In this document: positions 15,047 through 22,647 of the stretch, one piece after another | Position numbering within the stretch: position 1 is the stretch's first letter | How the letters are laid out: the number at the start of each line of letters is the position of its first letter | NCBI GenBank assembly: GCA_937974825.1 | Contig: CALJVD010000092.1 | Location: 1-22,647 of the forward strand | DNA from: an uncultured Oceanospirillaceae bacterium | GTDB lineage: Bacteria > Pseudomonadota > Gammaproteobacteria > Pseudomonadales > Oceanobacteraceae | Length of the DNA stretch: 22,647 nt | Direction: 5' to 3' | The notes under the pieces: model-generated | What the model was told of the DNA's origin: nothing | The model's input: only the letters and a program-made list of their open reading frames with translations | Database searches by the model: none | Position numbers and translations under genes: made by a program

Positions 15047-16621
15047 TTAAAACAGCTCGCCTTTTAAGTGTTTGGGTCTTAAGCCGACGGCAAACAACAC
15101 TGCAAAGTAGCTCACGACTCCAGTGACTACTATCACACTCAGCCATAAAATTCGATCCATGCTGCTCCACTCAAGCCATTGTGCGCTAGGACCTACTAAT
15201 GCGGCAATAACAGCAATCAGCGCGGCATTGGCAGCCAATACCTTAAGTAAGAAAGCAGGCCAGCCACTTTGATGTGTATACACGCCTTGTTTGCGTAATA
15301 AGTAATACAGCATAAAGGCGTTAAAGAAGGCCGATAGAGCTGTCGCCAAAGCAAGGCCAGTATGCTGCAGTGGGAATACCAGCGCCAAGTTAAGAAACAT
15401 ATTTACAATCATGGCTTGTATACCAATTCGCACTGGCGTTTTAGTGTCTTGGCGCGCATAAAATCCAGGAGCCAGTACCTTAATCAACATAAAGGCAAGT
15501 AAGCCGGATGCGTAAGCCTGTAAGCTTAAAGTCATTTTGCCGATGTCGTAGGCAGTGATTTCACCATGATAAAAAATGGTCGACATAAGTGGTGTCGCCA
15601 ACATAATTAAGGCAATAGACGCTGGCAGGGCAATTAAGAAAATCATGCGCACAGCCCAGTCAAGCGTATGAGAGAAGTGGTCTGCCTGTTTGTCGGCATG
15701 GTTGCGCGATAACGCCGGTAAAATAACCACGCCAATGGCAATGGCAAATACACCCAAGGGTAAGTTGTTTAAACGATCGGAATAATACAGCCAACTGACC
15801 GAACCGCTTTCTAAAAAAGAGGCTAGCAAAGTATCTAATAGTAAGTTGATCTGGCTAACAGACACACCAAACAAGGCAGGGATCATTAAGCTGCCAATGC
15901 GTCTGACGCCTTCATCTTTTACATTAAACTGAGGAGCAACCAGTAAACGCTTTTGCGCAACAAAAGGCAGAAGAAAAACAAGTTGTACCACCCCGGCTAT
16001 AAACACCCCCCAAGCCAACGCAAAAAGAGGTTCGTCAAACCAGTCGGTCATTATCAGTGCAGCAAAAATCAAACAGATATTAAGCAAGACCGGAGTAATG
16101 GCCGGTGCGGCAAAAGAGCCATACGAATTTAATACGCTTGAATAAAAGGCCGCTAACGAAATAAACAGCAAGTAGGGAAATGTTAGGCGCAATAGATCGC
16201 CTGTGAGCATAAACTTAGCTGGGTCTTCGCTAAAGCCCGGAGAAAAAATCCACGGCAGGTAATTAGCAAAGAGCAGGGCTAAAACTGTTACACCCAGCAA
16301 TATAGCCCCAAGTACGCCCGACACTCGGGCAATCAAAAGTTTAACCTCGTCTATAGAGCGAGTGCGACGATACTCACTTAAAACCGGGACAAAGGCGACC
16401 GAAAACGCTCCTTCGGCAAAGAGGCGACGAAAAAAGTTTGGAATTTTAAACGCGACAAAAAATGCATCGGCGCGCGCACCAAAATATTGCGCCACCACAA
16501 CGTCTCGTACTAAACCCGAAATACGACTAAGAAGCGTCATAAGGCTAACGATGGATGAAGAACGTAATAAACCGGGGCTGCTGTTTTGTTGTTTTGGTTG
16601 GGCTGGCGAATTTTCTGGCAT
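15047..16621 (-). CDS. murJ: Lipid II flippase MurJ (MviN)
   Basis: Inner-membrane MOP-superfamily transporter that flips lipid II to the periplasm for peptidoglycan synthesis. The 524-residue product shows about 14 membrane helices. Essential charged residues of E. coli MurJ are present at aligned positions: SRISGLVRD (32-40) supplies Arg33, Arg39 and Asp40, and FFRRLFAEGAFS (63-74) supplies the next Arg pair; the family stretch KVLAPGFYARQDTKTPV is intact. I start at the ATG at 16621 because homology begins soon after it. The reading frame stays open to 16828, but that part runs through the ribF promoter and start and is not protein-like. A -10 (16642-16637) and -35 (16664-16659) sit just upstream, so the leader would be very short. 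Confidence 0.96.
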   Translation of the reverse strand: MPENSPAQPKQQNSSPGLLRSSSIVSLMTLLSRISGLVRDVVVAQYFGARADAFFVAFKIPNFFRRLFAEGAFSVAFVPVLSEYRRTRSIDEVKLLIARVSGVLGAILLGVTVLALLFANYLPWIFSPGFSEDPAKFMLTGDLLRLTFPYLLFISLAAFYSSVLNSYGSFAAPAITPVLLNICLIFAALIMTDWFDEPLFALAWGVFIAGVVQLVFLLPFVAQKRLLVAPQFNVKDEGVRRIGSLMIPALFGVSVSQINLLLDTLLASFLESGSVSWLYYSDRLNNLPLGVFAIAIGVVILPALSRNHADKQADHFSHTLDWAVRMIFLIALPASIALIMLATPLMSTIFYHGEITAYDIGKMTLSLQAYASGLLAFMLIKVLAPGFYARQDTKTPVRIGIQAMIVNMFLNLALVFPLQHTGLALATALSAFFNAFMLYYLLRKQGVYTHQSGWPAFLLKVLAANAALIAVIAALVGPSAQWLEWSSMDRILWLSVIVVTGVVSYFAVLFAVGLRPKHLKGELF

Positions 16622-16636
16622 AGAGTTTACACGCTT

Positions 16637-16664
16637 ATAATAGAGCAGAGCATCATACTGCAAA
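16637..16664 (-). promoter_or_regulatory. murJ: Candidate sigma-70 promoter for murJ
   Basis: On the minus strand, TTTGCA (16664-16659) and TATTAT (16642-16637) are separated by 16 bases, matching 4 of 6 and 5 of 6 consensus positions. Transcription would start near 16630, leaving about 9 bases before the ATG, so the message would have almost no leader; this agrees with the lack of a ribosome site. Confidence 0.5.
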
Positions 16665-16685
16665 GCGCAGCAGGCATAAACACTC

Positions 16686-16714
16686 TCGACCCAAGGCGAG
16701 CGCTTAGCTATAAT
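16686..16714 (+). promoter_or_regulatory. ribF: Sigma-70 promoter for the ribF-ileS-lspA-fkpB-ispH unit
   Basis: TCGACC (16686-16691) and a perfect TATAAT (16709-16714) are 17 bases apart. The start of transcription is expected near 16721, giving a leader of about 28 bases with AAAGG 9 bases before the ATG at 16749. This also rules out the in-frame ATG at 16716 as a start. Confidence 0.72.
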
Positions 16715-16748
16715 CGTGCGTTTTCCATACAGGCAAAGGCTAAGATAC

Positions 16749-17684
16749 ATGCAACTATGGCGTGGATTGTACAATGTACCAAAGCAATTTACGGGTTGCG
16801 TTGCCTCTATTGGAAATTTTGATGGCATGCACCTTGGGCATCAGGCCCTCGTAAAAGCCTTAAGTACAGAGGCTAAGGCATTATGTTTGCCCAGTTTGGT
16901 TATTATTTTTGAGCCTCAGCCTAAAGAATTTTTTGCCCCTGCTAAAGCACCGGCACGTATTGCCAATTTTCGTGAAAAAGTAAAAGCCTTCGAAAGCTTC
17001 GGCGTAGACTATGTATTGTGTTTACCCTTTAACCAAAGCTTTCGTTCACTCTGTGCTAACGATTTTATTGAAAAAGTCTTAGTGAATGCCATTAAAGTAA
17101 AACACTTAATTATTGGTGATGACTTTCGCTTTGGGCACGATCGCAGTGGTGATTTTGCGCTGCTACAAAAAGCAGGTAAGCAACATGGTTTTACTGTACA
17201 AGACACTAATACCGTTGCCGACCATGGTGAGCGTATTAGCAGTACAAGAGTGAGAGAGGCGCTTGCCTCGGGTAACCTTGCCGAAACCGCTAACTTACTA
17301 GGACGCCCTTACCGCATGAGTGGACGAGTGGCTTATGGTCGACAGCTAGGGCGCACCATTAACACGCCAACCGCCAATATTATGGTGAAACGCCTGCATC
17401 TACCGTTAAGCGGTGTGTTTGCAGTTAAGGTGCAAGACGAACACAATGGTAAACAATACACAGGGGTTGCAAGCCTAGGTATCAAACCTACTGTTTCAGA
17501 TACGCCAGAGCCTTCTTTAGAAGTGCATTTGTTTGATGTAAACAGCAACCTCTATCACCGTCATTTTACGGTGGAATTTATAGAAAAAATTCGCGACGAA
17601 CAGAAGTTTAACGGCCTAGACGAATTAAAAGCGGCCATCGATGCCGACAAACAAACGGCACGGCAAATCTTAAGCCGGCTGTAA
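16749..17684 (+). CDS. ribF: Bifunctional riboflavin kinase / FAD synthetase
   Basis: Makes FMN and then FAD from riboflavin in the cytoplasm. The N-terminal FAD synthetase domain (about 15-180) has the nucleotidyltransferase motif GNFDGMHLGH (22-31) and a later ISSTRVREAL stretch. The C-terminal riboflavin kinase domain (about 183-308) has RTINTPTANI, the PTAN motif that binds Mg-ATP. The ATG at 16749 aligns with E. coli RibF (short lead-in, then the GNFDG motif) and gives 311 residues, the usual length. It opens the conserved ribF-ileS-lspA-fkpB-ispH order. rpsT, which precedes ribF divergently in E. coli, is replaced here by murJ. The product supplies flavin to enzymes such as the FAD oxidase at 5792-7216. 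Confidence 0.96.
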   Translation: MQLWRGLYNVPKQFTGCVASIGNFDGMHLGHQALVKALSTEAKALCLPSLVIIFEPQPKEFFAPAKAPARIANFREKVKAFESFGVDYVLCLPFNQSFRSLCANDFIEKVLVNAIKVKHLIIGDDFRFGHDRSGDFALLQKAGKQHGFTVQDTNTVADHGERISSTRVREALASGNLAETANLLGRPYRMSGRVAYGRQLGRTINTPTANIMVKRLHLPLSGVFAVKVQDEHNGKQYTGVASLGIKPTVSDTPEPSLEVHLFDVNSNLYHRHFTVEFIEKIRDEQKFNGLDELKAAIDADKQTARQILSRL

Positions 17685-17695
17685 ATCGAATTAAG

Positions 17696-17770
17696 ACTTA
17701 TGTCGGTTGTTGGTTCGACAAGAAATACGAATTTATATAAGTCGGTCTTTGGGTCGACAGACGAAAAAAT
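17696..17770 (+). repeat. Two tandem imperfect repeats with short stems in the ribF-ileS gap
   Basis: GTCGGTTGTTGGTTCGACA (17702-17720) and GTCGGTCTTTGGGTCGACA (17741-17759) match at 16 of 19 positions and lie 39 bases apart. In each copy the outer GTCG and CGAC are complementary around a 10-base loop; in copy 1 the stem gains a fifth pair (TGTCG/CGACA). After each core comes an A-rich run. Copy 1 ends in a -35-like TCGACA (17715-17720), and TATAAG (17736-17741) borders copy 2, so the array may overlap a second promoter that serves ileS. No known riboswitch is recognised. Confidence 0.6.
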
Positions 17771-17816
17771 TACACATACTGAGCCATCGCTCTCATTAAA
17801 CGCCAAGTGAATCATT

Positions 17817-20711
17817 ATGACTGAGAAAGTAGAAAGCCAATATAAAGCCACGCTCAACCTACCCGAAACAGACTTCCCCATGCGCGGTAATCTAGCTAAG
17901 CGCGAGCCGGAAATGTTAGCGCGCTGGGAAGAAATTGGTCTCTACCAAAAAATTCGTGAAGCACGCGCTGGTCGTGATCAGTTTATTCTTCATGATGGCC
18001 CTCCCTATGCCAACGGCAGTATTCATATTGGTCATGCGGTTAACAAGATTCTTAAAGATATTATTGTTAAGTCTCAAACGCTGAGCGGAAAAGACGCGCC
18101 TTACGTTCCAGGTTGGGACTGTCACGGTTTACCTATCGAACTTAAAGTAGAAGAAAAAGTCGGTAAGGTTGGCGAAAAAGTAACGGCTGCAGAATTCCGC
18201 AAACACTGCCGCGAATACGCCGCCGAACAAGTTGACGGTCAGCGTAAAGACTTTAAACGTTTGATGGTATTAGGTGACTGGGAAAACCCATACCTCACCA
18301 TGAACTTCAAGTTCGAAGCCGACATTATTCGTACACTCGGTAAAATCACAGAAAACGGCCACCTACACAAAGGTTTTAAGCCGGTGAACTGGTGTTCAGA
18401 CTGTGGCTCGGCCTTGGCAGAAGCAGAAGTTGAATACCACGACAAAAAATCCATTGCGATTGATGTAAAGTTTGCCTTCAGTCAAACCACCGAGTTATTA
18501 AAAATCTTTAACGTCAGTGGTGATTACAGCAACACGCCAGTATCCATTGTTATCTGGACAACCACCCCTTGGACTATTCCTGCAAACGAAGGGGTATCTG
18601 TTCACCCAACGCTTGAATACTCATTAGTGTTGTTAAAAGAACAAAACGAAATTGTTTTACTGGCGACCGACTTAGTTAACGATGCCATGGGTCGCTATGG
18701 TATTGATGCAGAAGGATTTGAAGTTCTTGGCGTAGCCAAAGGCTCAGACTTCGGTCAAGTAAAAGGCCAAGACGCTGCACCTTTTAGCGTACAGCACCCT
18801 TTTATGCCAAACGCAGAAGGGCAAGCCAAAGTTGTTCCTATTATTACGGGTGAGCACGTTACCGCCGATTCTGGTACAGGTTCGGTTCACACTGCACCAA
18901 TGCACGGTGCCGATGACTTTGTGGTTAGCAAAGCGTATGGCATTGAAGCTCAGCAAATGCTGGTGGGCAACGATGGTCATTTTATCAGCACACCGGCCTT
19001 AGACGCGTTAGAGTTAAGCGGTTTAAGCACGGCTGATAAGGGCAACTTCCGCGTATTAGGTATTTTGGCTGAAAAAGGCGCCTTGCTGAAAAAAGCGAAC
19101 ATTACGCACAGTTACCCGCATTGCTGGCGTCACAAAACCCCTATTATTTTCCGTGCGACACCGCAATGGTTCATTAGCATGAAGCAAGCGGGCTTATTAG
19201 AAAAAGCCATGCACGAAATTCAAAACAACGTTGAATGGCGTCCAAGTTGGGGGCAGGTGCGTATCGAAAGTATGGTAACCGAGCGCCCAGATTGGTGTAT
19301 CTCACGTCAACGTACTTGGGGTGTTCCTATTGCCTTCTTTATTCATAAAGACACACAAGAGCTGCACCCTAAGTCGGCTGAATTGATTGAACAAGTAGCA
19401 CAGCGTGTTGAGCAAGAAGGCATTGATGCTTGGTTTGATTTAGACGCCAAAGAGCTACTGGGCGATGAGGCCGATAACTACATCAAAGTAACAGACACCT
19501 TAGACGTATGGTTCGACTCAGGGGTAACGCACACAGCGGTATTGCGCCAGCGTGACGGTTTGAAATTCCCTGCCGAACTGTATTTAGAAGGTTCTGACCA
19601 ACACCGCGGTTGGTTCCAAAGCTCATTGCTTACCAGTGTGTCGGCGTACAATGAAGCCCCGTACAAAGCAGTATTAACGCACGGTTTCACCGTTGACGGT
19701 GACGGTCGTAAAATGTCGAAATCGTTAGGTAACGTAATTGCTCCGCAAGAAGTTATTAACGAACTAGGCGGTGATATTCTGCGCTGGTGGGTGGCCGATA
19801 CTGACTACAGCGGTGAAATGACCGTATCAAAAGAGATTTTGCGCCGTAACGCAGACTCCTACCGTCGTGTACGTAACACCTGTCGCTTCTTATTGGCGAA
19901 CTTAACCGGATTCAACCCAAGCACCGATTTAGTAAAAGGTGAAGACTTACTGCCGTTGGATGCCTGGATTGTTAACCACGCTGCTCAGTTACAGAAGAAG
20001 ATTGTCGCTTATTACTTAGATTATGACTTCAAAGGGCTAACCAAAGCCGTTATGAACTTCTGTGTAAGCGAGCTAGGTGGCTTCTACTTAGACGTTATTA
20101 AAGACCGTCAGTACACCAGTAAAGCAGACTCTTTACCGCGTCGTAGTGCGCAAACAGCCCTGTACCATGTGGCTGAAGCCATGAGCCGTTGGATTGCACC
20201 GGTACTATCTTTCACCGCAGAAGAAATTTGGTCGTTACTACCAGGTCAGCGTGACGAATCCGTTATGCTAGCTGAGTGGTACACTAACTTCCCAAATACC
20301 GGTGAAAACATCTTTGATGGCAGCTTCTGGAGAAATATCTTAGAAGCAAAAGCAGCCGTTAATGGCGCGCTTGAAAAAGCCCGAAACGACAAGTTAATTG
20401 GCGCAGGCTTAAGTGCCGAAGTCGTGCTATACGCACAACCTGAGCTAAAAGCACAGCTAGAAAAACTCGCCGATGAACTGCACTTTGTGTTAATTACCTC
20501 AGCGGCCACTGTTACCGACTTTGATGAAAACGCAGGCGTTGAAACTGACTTAGCCGATTTGCGTGTACAAGTGATTCACTCGGAGCATGAAAAATGCGAA
20601 CGCTGTTGGCACCAAAACGAGACGGTAGGTAAAACAGAAGCCCACCCAACCTTGTGCAGTCGCTGTGTTGAAAACGTAGACGGAGAAGGCGAAACTCGCC
20701 GCTTTGCATAG
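17817..20711 (+). CDS. ileS: Isoleucyl-tRNA synthetase
   Basis: Class I aminoacyl-tRNA synthetase charging tRNA-Ile in the cytoplasm. The ATP site motif HIGH is at 70-73 and KMSKS at 632-636; the CP1 editing domain, which hydrolyses Val-tRNA-Ile, lies between (about 200-400, with TTPWTIPANEGV and the GSVHTAPMHGADD stretch). A C-terminal zinc site is formed by Cys927, Cys930, Cys947 and Cys950 (CERC and CSRC). These features and strong likeness to E. coli IleS (NLPETDFPMRGNLAKREPEM near the start) define the bacterial type 1 enzyme, the mupirocin-sensitive kind. At 964 residues it is slightly longer than the 938 of E. coli. Its TAG stop shares its last base with the lspA GTG. Confidence 0.98.
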   Translation: MTEKVESQYKATLNLPETDFPMRGNLAKREPEMLARWEEIGLYQKIREARAGRDQFILHDGPPYANGSIHIGHAVNKILKDIIVKSQTLSGKDAPYVPGWDCHGLPIELKVEEKVGKVGEKVTAAEFRKHCREYAAEQVDGQRKDFKRLMVLGDWENPYLTMNFKFEADIIRTLGKITENGHLHKGFKPVNWCSDCGSALAEAEVEYHDKKSIAIDVKFAFSQTTELLKIFNVSGDYSNTPVSIVIWTTTPWTIPANEGVSVHPTLEYSLVLLKEQNEIVLLATDLVNDAMGRYGIDAEGFEVLGVAKGSDFGQVKGQDAAPFSVQHPFMPNAEGQAKVVPIITGEHVTADSGTGSVHTAPMHGADDFVVSKAYGIEAQQMLVGNDGHFISTPALDALELSGLSTADKGNFRVLGILAEKGALLKKANITHSYPHCWRHKTPIIFRATPQWFISMKQAGLLEKAMHEIQNNVEWRPSWGQVRIESMVTERPDWCISRQRTWGVPIAFFIHKDTQELHPKSAELIEQVAQRVEQEGIDAWFDLDAKELLGDEADNYIKVTDTLDVWFDSGVTHTAVLRQRDGLKFPAELYLEGSDQHRGWFQSSLLTSVSAYNEAPYKAVLTHGFTVDGDGRKMSKSLGNVIAPQEVINELGGDILRWWVADTDYSGEMTVSKEILRRNADSYRRVRNTCRFLLANLTGFNPSTDLVKGEDLLPLDAWIVNHAAQLQKKIVAYYLDYDFKGLTKAVMNFCVSELGGFYLDVIKDRQYTSKADSLPRRSAQTALYHVAEAMSRWIAPVLSFTAEEIWSLLPGQRDESVMLAEWYTNFPNTGENIFDGSFWRNILEAKAAVNGALEKARNDKLIGAGLSAEVVLYAQPELKAQLEKLADELHFVLITSAATVTDFDENAGVETDLADLRVQVIHSEHEKCERCWHQNETVGKTEAHPTLCSRCVENVDGEGETRRFA

Positions 20712-21205
20712 TGAATACACAAGTAACTAAAGAGCCCAGTGCGTTAATTTGGTTGTGGTTAAGTGTCTTGGTCATTGCCTTAGACTTAGCCACCAAACTG
20801 ATCGCAGAATCCTTATTAACCTACGCGCAGCCCGTGTACGTGCTGCCGGTTTTGGATTTTACTCTATTGTATAACAGAGGCGCTGCTTTCAGTTTCCTTG
20901 CCGATCATAGCGGTTGGCAGCGCTGGTTTTTTGCCATTATTTCTATTGGCGTCAGTGCTGCGTTGATCGTATGGATGAAAAAACTGCCCCGCACTTCAGT
21001 GTGGTTGCCCTGTGCGTTGAGTCTAGTATTGGGCGGCGCACTAGGTAACCTCTACGATCGTTTAGTGTACGGGCATGTGGTGGATTTTATTTCAGTACAC
21101 TGGCAATCCAGTTACTTCCCCGCATTTAATATTGCTGATAGCGCCATTACCGTTGGTGCTATTATGTTGATGATCGATGCGTTGCTCGAAAAGCGTAAAA
21201 ACTAA
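20711..21205 (+). CDS. lspA: Lipoprotein signal peptidase (signal peptidase II)
   Basis: Inner-membrane aspartic protease that removes signal peptides from lipid-modified prolipoproteins. Four membrane helices lie at about 11-30, 71-89, 99-115 and 137-158. The conserved YNRGAAFSFL is at 54-63. The catalytic dyad is Asp125 in VVDFI and Asp143 in FNIADSA, nearly the same numbers as in P. aeruginosa LspA. The start is GTG at 20711-20713; its G is the last base of the ileS stop codon, so translation should depend on termination of ileS. The product has 164 residues, a normal size. Confidence 0.96.
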   Translation: MNTQVTKEPSALIWLWLSVLVIALDLATKLIAESLLTYAQPVYVLPVLDFTLLYNRGAAFSFLADHSGWQRWFFAIISIGVSAALIVWMKKLPRTSVWLPCALSLVLGGALGNLYDRLVYGHVVDFISVHWQSSYFPAFNIADSAITVGAIMLMIDALLEKRKN

Positions 21206-21221
21206 CCCTACATATTTGATG

Positions 21222-21239
21222 GGTAAGCACAGGCTTACC
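21222..21239 (+). terminator. Small hairpin in the lspA-fkpB gap, possible attenuator
   Basis: GGTAAGC (21222-21228) pairs with GCTTACC (21233-21239) around the tetraloop ACAG, followed by TTCTT. It is 17 bases after the lspA stop and 20 before the fkpB start. The T run is broken and the stem short, so partial termination or RNA processing is more likely than full termination. Confidence 0.45.
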
Positions 21240-21259
21240 TTCTTAAGACAGAGGCCATT

Positions 21260-21703
21260 ATGACAGACGTTACTATAAGCAAAGGTTCTAAAATCACATT
21301 AAACTTCGCTTTAAAGCTTGAAGATGGCCAGGTTATTGATACCACCTTTGATAAAAAGCCAGCTCAGTGCGTAGTGGGTGACGACAATATCCCAGAAGGC
21401 TTTGCAGAATATTTAATTGGTCTAAAAGCCGGTGACCATAAAGAATTTACTGTACCGCCTGAAAAAGGCTTTAACGTGCACCAAGAACAAAATCGACACA
21501 CTATGCCACGCTCTACTTTCCCAGTAGATATGCCATTGGCGCCCGGCTTAGTGGTAAGTTTTGAAGACGCCAAAAAACAAGAAGTTCCGGGCGTGGTTAA
21601 AGAAGTGGAAGGCGACTGGGTAACCATCGACTTTAACCATCCACTGTCGGGCCAGACTTTATTGTTTGAAGTCGAAATTATTGAGGTTAGCAATGAAAAT
21701 TAA
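21260..21703 (+). CDS. fkpB: FKBP-type peptidyl-prolyl cis-trans isomerase FkpB (SlpA)
   Basis: SlyD-like cytoplasmic prolyl isomerase and chaperone. The FKBP part is split by an insert-in-flap domain: residues 1-70 (LNFALKLEDGQVIDTTFDKK, GLKAGDHKEFTVPPEKGF) and about 120-147, with the insert at about 72-120. The family hallmark DFNHPLSGQTL is near the C-terminus. It lacks the His/Cys-rich metal-binding tail of SlyD, as SlpA does. It has 147 residues, against 149 in E. coli. GAGG lies 5 bases before the ATG. Its 3' end overlaps ispH by 11 bases and carries the ispH ribosome site. Confidence 0.95.
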   Translation: MTDVTISKGSKITLNFALKLEDGQVIDTTFDKKPAQCVVGDDNIPEGFAEYLIGLKAGDHKEFTVPPEKGFNVHQEQNRHTMPRSTFPVDMPLAPGLVVSFEDAKKQEVPGVVKEVEGDWVTIDFNHPLSGQTLLFEVEIIEVSNEN

Positions 21704-22640
21704 GTTAGCGAACCCACGCGGCTTTTGCGCTGGAGTCGATCGAGCCATCGAAATTGTTAATCGTGCGCTTGAATTATTCGAGCACCCTATTTATGTGCGT
21801 CATGAAGTAGTACACAACAAGTTTGTAGTAAACGACTTGCGTGATCGTGGTGCAGTGTTTGTTGACGAACTGCACGAAGTGCCCGACCACAGCATTGTAA
21901 TATTCTCTGCGCACGGCGTTTCACAAGCGGTGCGTAAAGAAGCAGAAGACCGTGATTTACGCGTGTTTGATGCGACTTGTCCGCTAGTAACCAAAGTTCA
22001 TTTAGAAGTGAGCCGCTACAGTGCAGATGGCAGTGAATGCATTCTTATTGGGCACAAAGGGCACCCTGAAGTTGAAGGGACCATGGGGCAATACGATGAC
22101 TCTAACGGCGGTCATATATACCTAGTGGAAGATGAAGAAGACGTTCATAACCTAGAAGTAAACAACCCGGATAAACTCTTCTATGTTACCCAGACGACCT
22201 TATCAGTGGATGACGCCGCCGCCGTTATTGATGCACTGCGTAAAAAGTATGTGAACATCAAAGGTCCACGAAAAGACGACATTTGCTACGCTACACAAAA
22301 CCGTCAAGACGCCGTAAAAGACCTAGCAGGCGAGTGCGATCTATTGCTAGTAGTAGGCTCACCCAACAGCTCTAACTCCAACCGCTTGCGTGAACTAGGC
22401 GAACGCATGGGTGCTAAAGCATACTTAATAGATACAGCCGATGAAATTAAGCAAGAATGGTTAGAGGGCGTTAAACAAGTCGGTATTACCGCAGGCGCAT
22501 CGGCACCTGATATTTTAGTACGTCAGGTATTAGACAAGCTAGTCGCTATGGGCGGAGATGAGCCTGAAGAGTTATCAGGCATTCCTGAAAATATAGTGTT
22601 TACCTTGCCGAAAGAGTTAAGGCTGACAGAAGTTAACTAG
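21693..22640 (+). CDS. ispH: 4-hydroxy-3-methylbut-2-enyl diphosphate reductase
   Basis: Last enzyme of the MEP isoprenoid pathway: an iron-sulfur protein that reduces HMBPP to IPP and DMAPP. The three cluster-binding cysteines are Cys12 (GFCAGV), Cys96 (DATCPLV) and Cys198 (DICYATQNR). Substrate-binding His41, His74 and His124 and the catalytic Glu126 (HPEVEGT) are all present at the E. coli positions, as is the GSPNSSNSNRL stretch (222-232). I start at the ATG at 21693 because TTGAGG lies 6 bases upstream and the N-terminus then matches the family; the ATG at 21666 would add 9 residues from within fkpB. The product has 315 residues, against 316 in E. coli. It overlaps fkpB by 11 bases, so translation is probably coupled. 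The window ends 7 bases after the stop. Confidence 0.97.
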   Translation: MKIKLANPRGFCAGVDRAIEIVNRALELFEHPIYVRHEVVHNKFVVNDLRDRGAVFVDELHEVPDHSIVIFSAHGVSQAVRKEAEDRDLRVFDATCPLVTKVHLEVSRYSADGSECILIGHKGHPEVEGTMGQYDDSNGGHIYLVEDEEDVHNLEVNNPDKLFYVTQTTLSVDDAAAVIDALRKKYVNIKGPRKDDICYATQNRQDAVKDLAGECDLLLVVGSPNSSNSNRLRELGERMGAKAYLIDTADEIKQEWLEGVKQVGITAGASAPDILVRQVLDKLVAMGGDEPEELSGIPENIVFTLPKELRLTEVN

Positions 22641-22647
22641 GCGCTTT

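Noticed and set aside
16716..16748. Earlier in-frame ATG for ribF
   Set aside because: It lies 2 bases after the TATAAT box, upstream of the expected transcript start, and adds residues not found in RibF proteins.
16622..16828. Extended N-terminus of murJ on the minus strand (69 further open codons)
   Set aside because: The extra segment is not MurJ-like, runs through the ribF promoter and start codon, and homology to MurJ begins after the ATG at 16621.
17708..17724. GGTTCGA in the ribF-ileS gap looked like a tRNA T-loop or T-box element
   Set aside because: No acceptor, D or anticodon arm can be built around it, and T-box control of ileS is a feature of Gram-positive bacteria. It is explained by the tandem repeat.
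1..22647. Mobile element, CRISPR array, toxin-antitoxin or phage-defence system
   Set aside because: Every gene is accounted for by recognised housekeeping, envelope or redox families; no repeats-spacers, transposase, integrase or paired small toxin-like genes are visible.

Overview
The window is a gene-dense stretch of a gammaproteobacterial chromosome of moderate GC content. The gene orders gpmI-envC-ctpA-yibQ beside yibN-secB, and murJ / ribF-ileS-lspA-fkpB-ispH, point to the Pseudomonadales/Oceanospirillales side of the class. A secreted class I lipase with its own foldase fits a marine or lipid-using heterotroph. That taxonomic reading is inference from synteny and protein similarity recalled from memory. 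All 21 protein-coding genes look intact. I see no tRNA, rRNA, CRISPR array, insertion sequence, integrase or phage gene, and no gap longer than 300 bases.

Layout. (1) 7-1935 (+): secreted triacylglycerol lipase followed 3 bases later by its membrane-anchored foldase. (2) 1941-2579 (-): TesA, a periplasmic SGNH esterase. It is divergent from 2578-5732 (+), the YbbA/YbbP ABC exporter; the two start codons overlap inside one CATG. A two-way terminator lies at 5753-5786. (3) 12365-5792 (-): one long run of gpmI, envC, ctpA, yibQ, a small c-type cytochrome and a Tat-exported FAD aldonolactone oxidase-like protein. Gaps are 2-61 bases. (4) 12460-13378 (+): membrane rhodanese YibN and the chaperone SecB. 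(5) 14462-13435 (-): a DUF4124 envelope protein and the tRNA methyltransferase TrmL. (6) 14607-14981 (+): a SirB2-family membrane protein. (7) 16621-15047 (-): the lipid II flippase MurJ, divergent from (8) 16749-22640 (+): ribF, ileS, lspA, fkpB, ispH.

Two themes recur. One is envelope biogenesis and quality control: EnvC (amidase activation), CtpA (periplasmic protease), MurJ, LspA, SecB, Lif and YbbAP. The other is core metabolism and translation: GpmI, RibF, IleS, IspH and TrmL. The less standard part is the cytochrome c5-like/aldonolactone-oxidase pair at the end of the gpmI run, which reads as a periplasmic sugar-acid or lactone dehydrogenase feeding electrons to a cytochrome.

I did not find a clearly new multi-gene system. 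The signals most worth a second look are the 39-base-period tandem repeat upstream of ileS, the cytochrome/flavoenzyme pair, the altered signature motif in the lipase foldase, and the CATG double start of tesA/ybbA.
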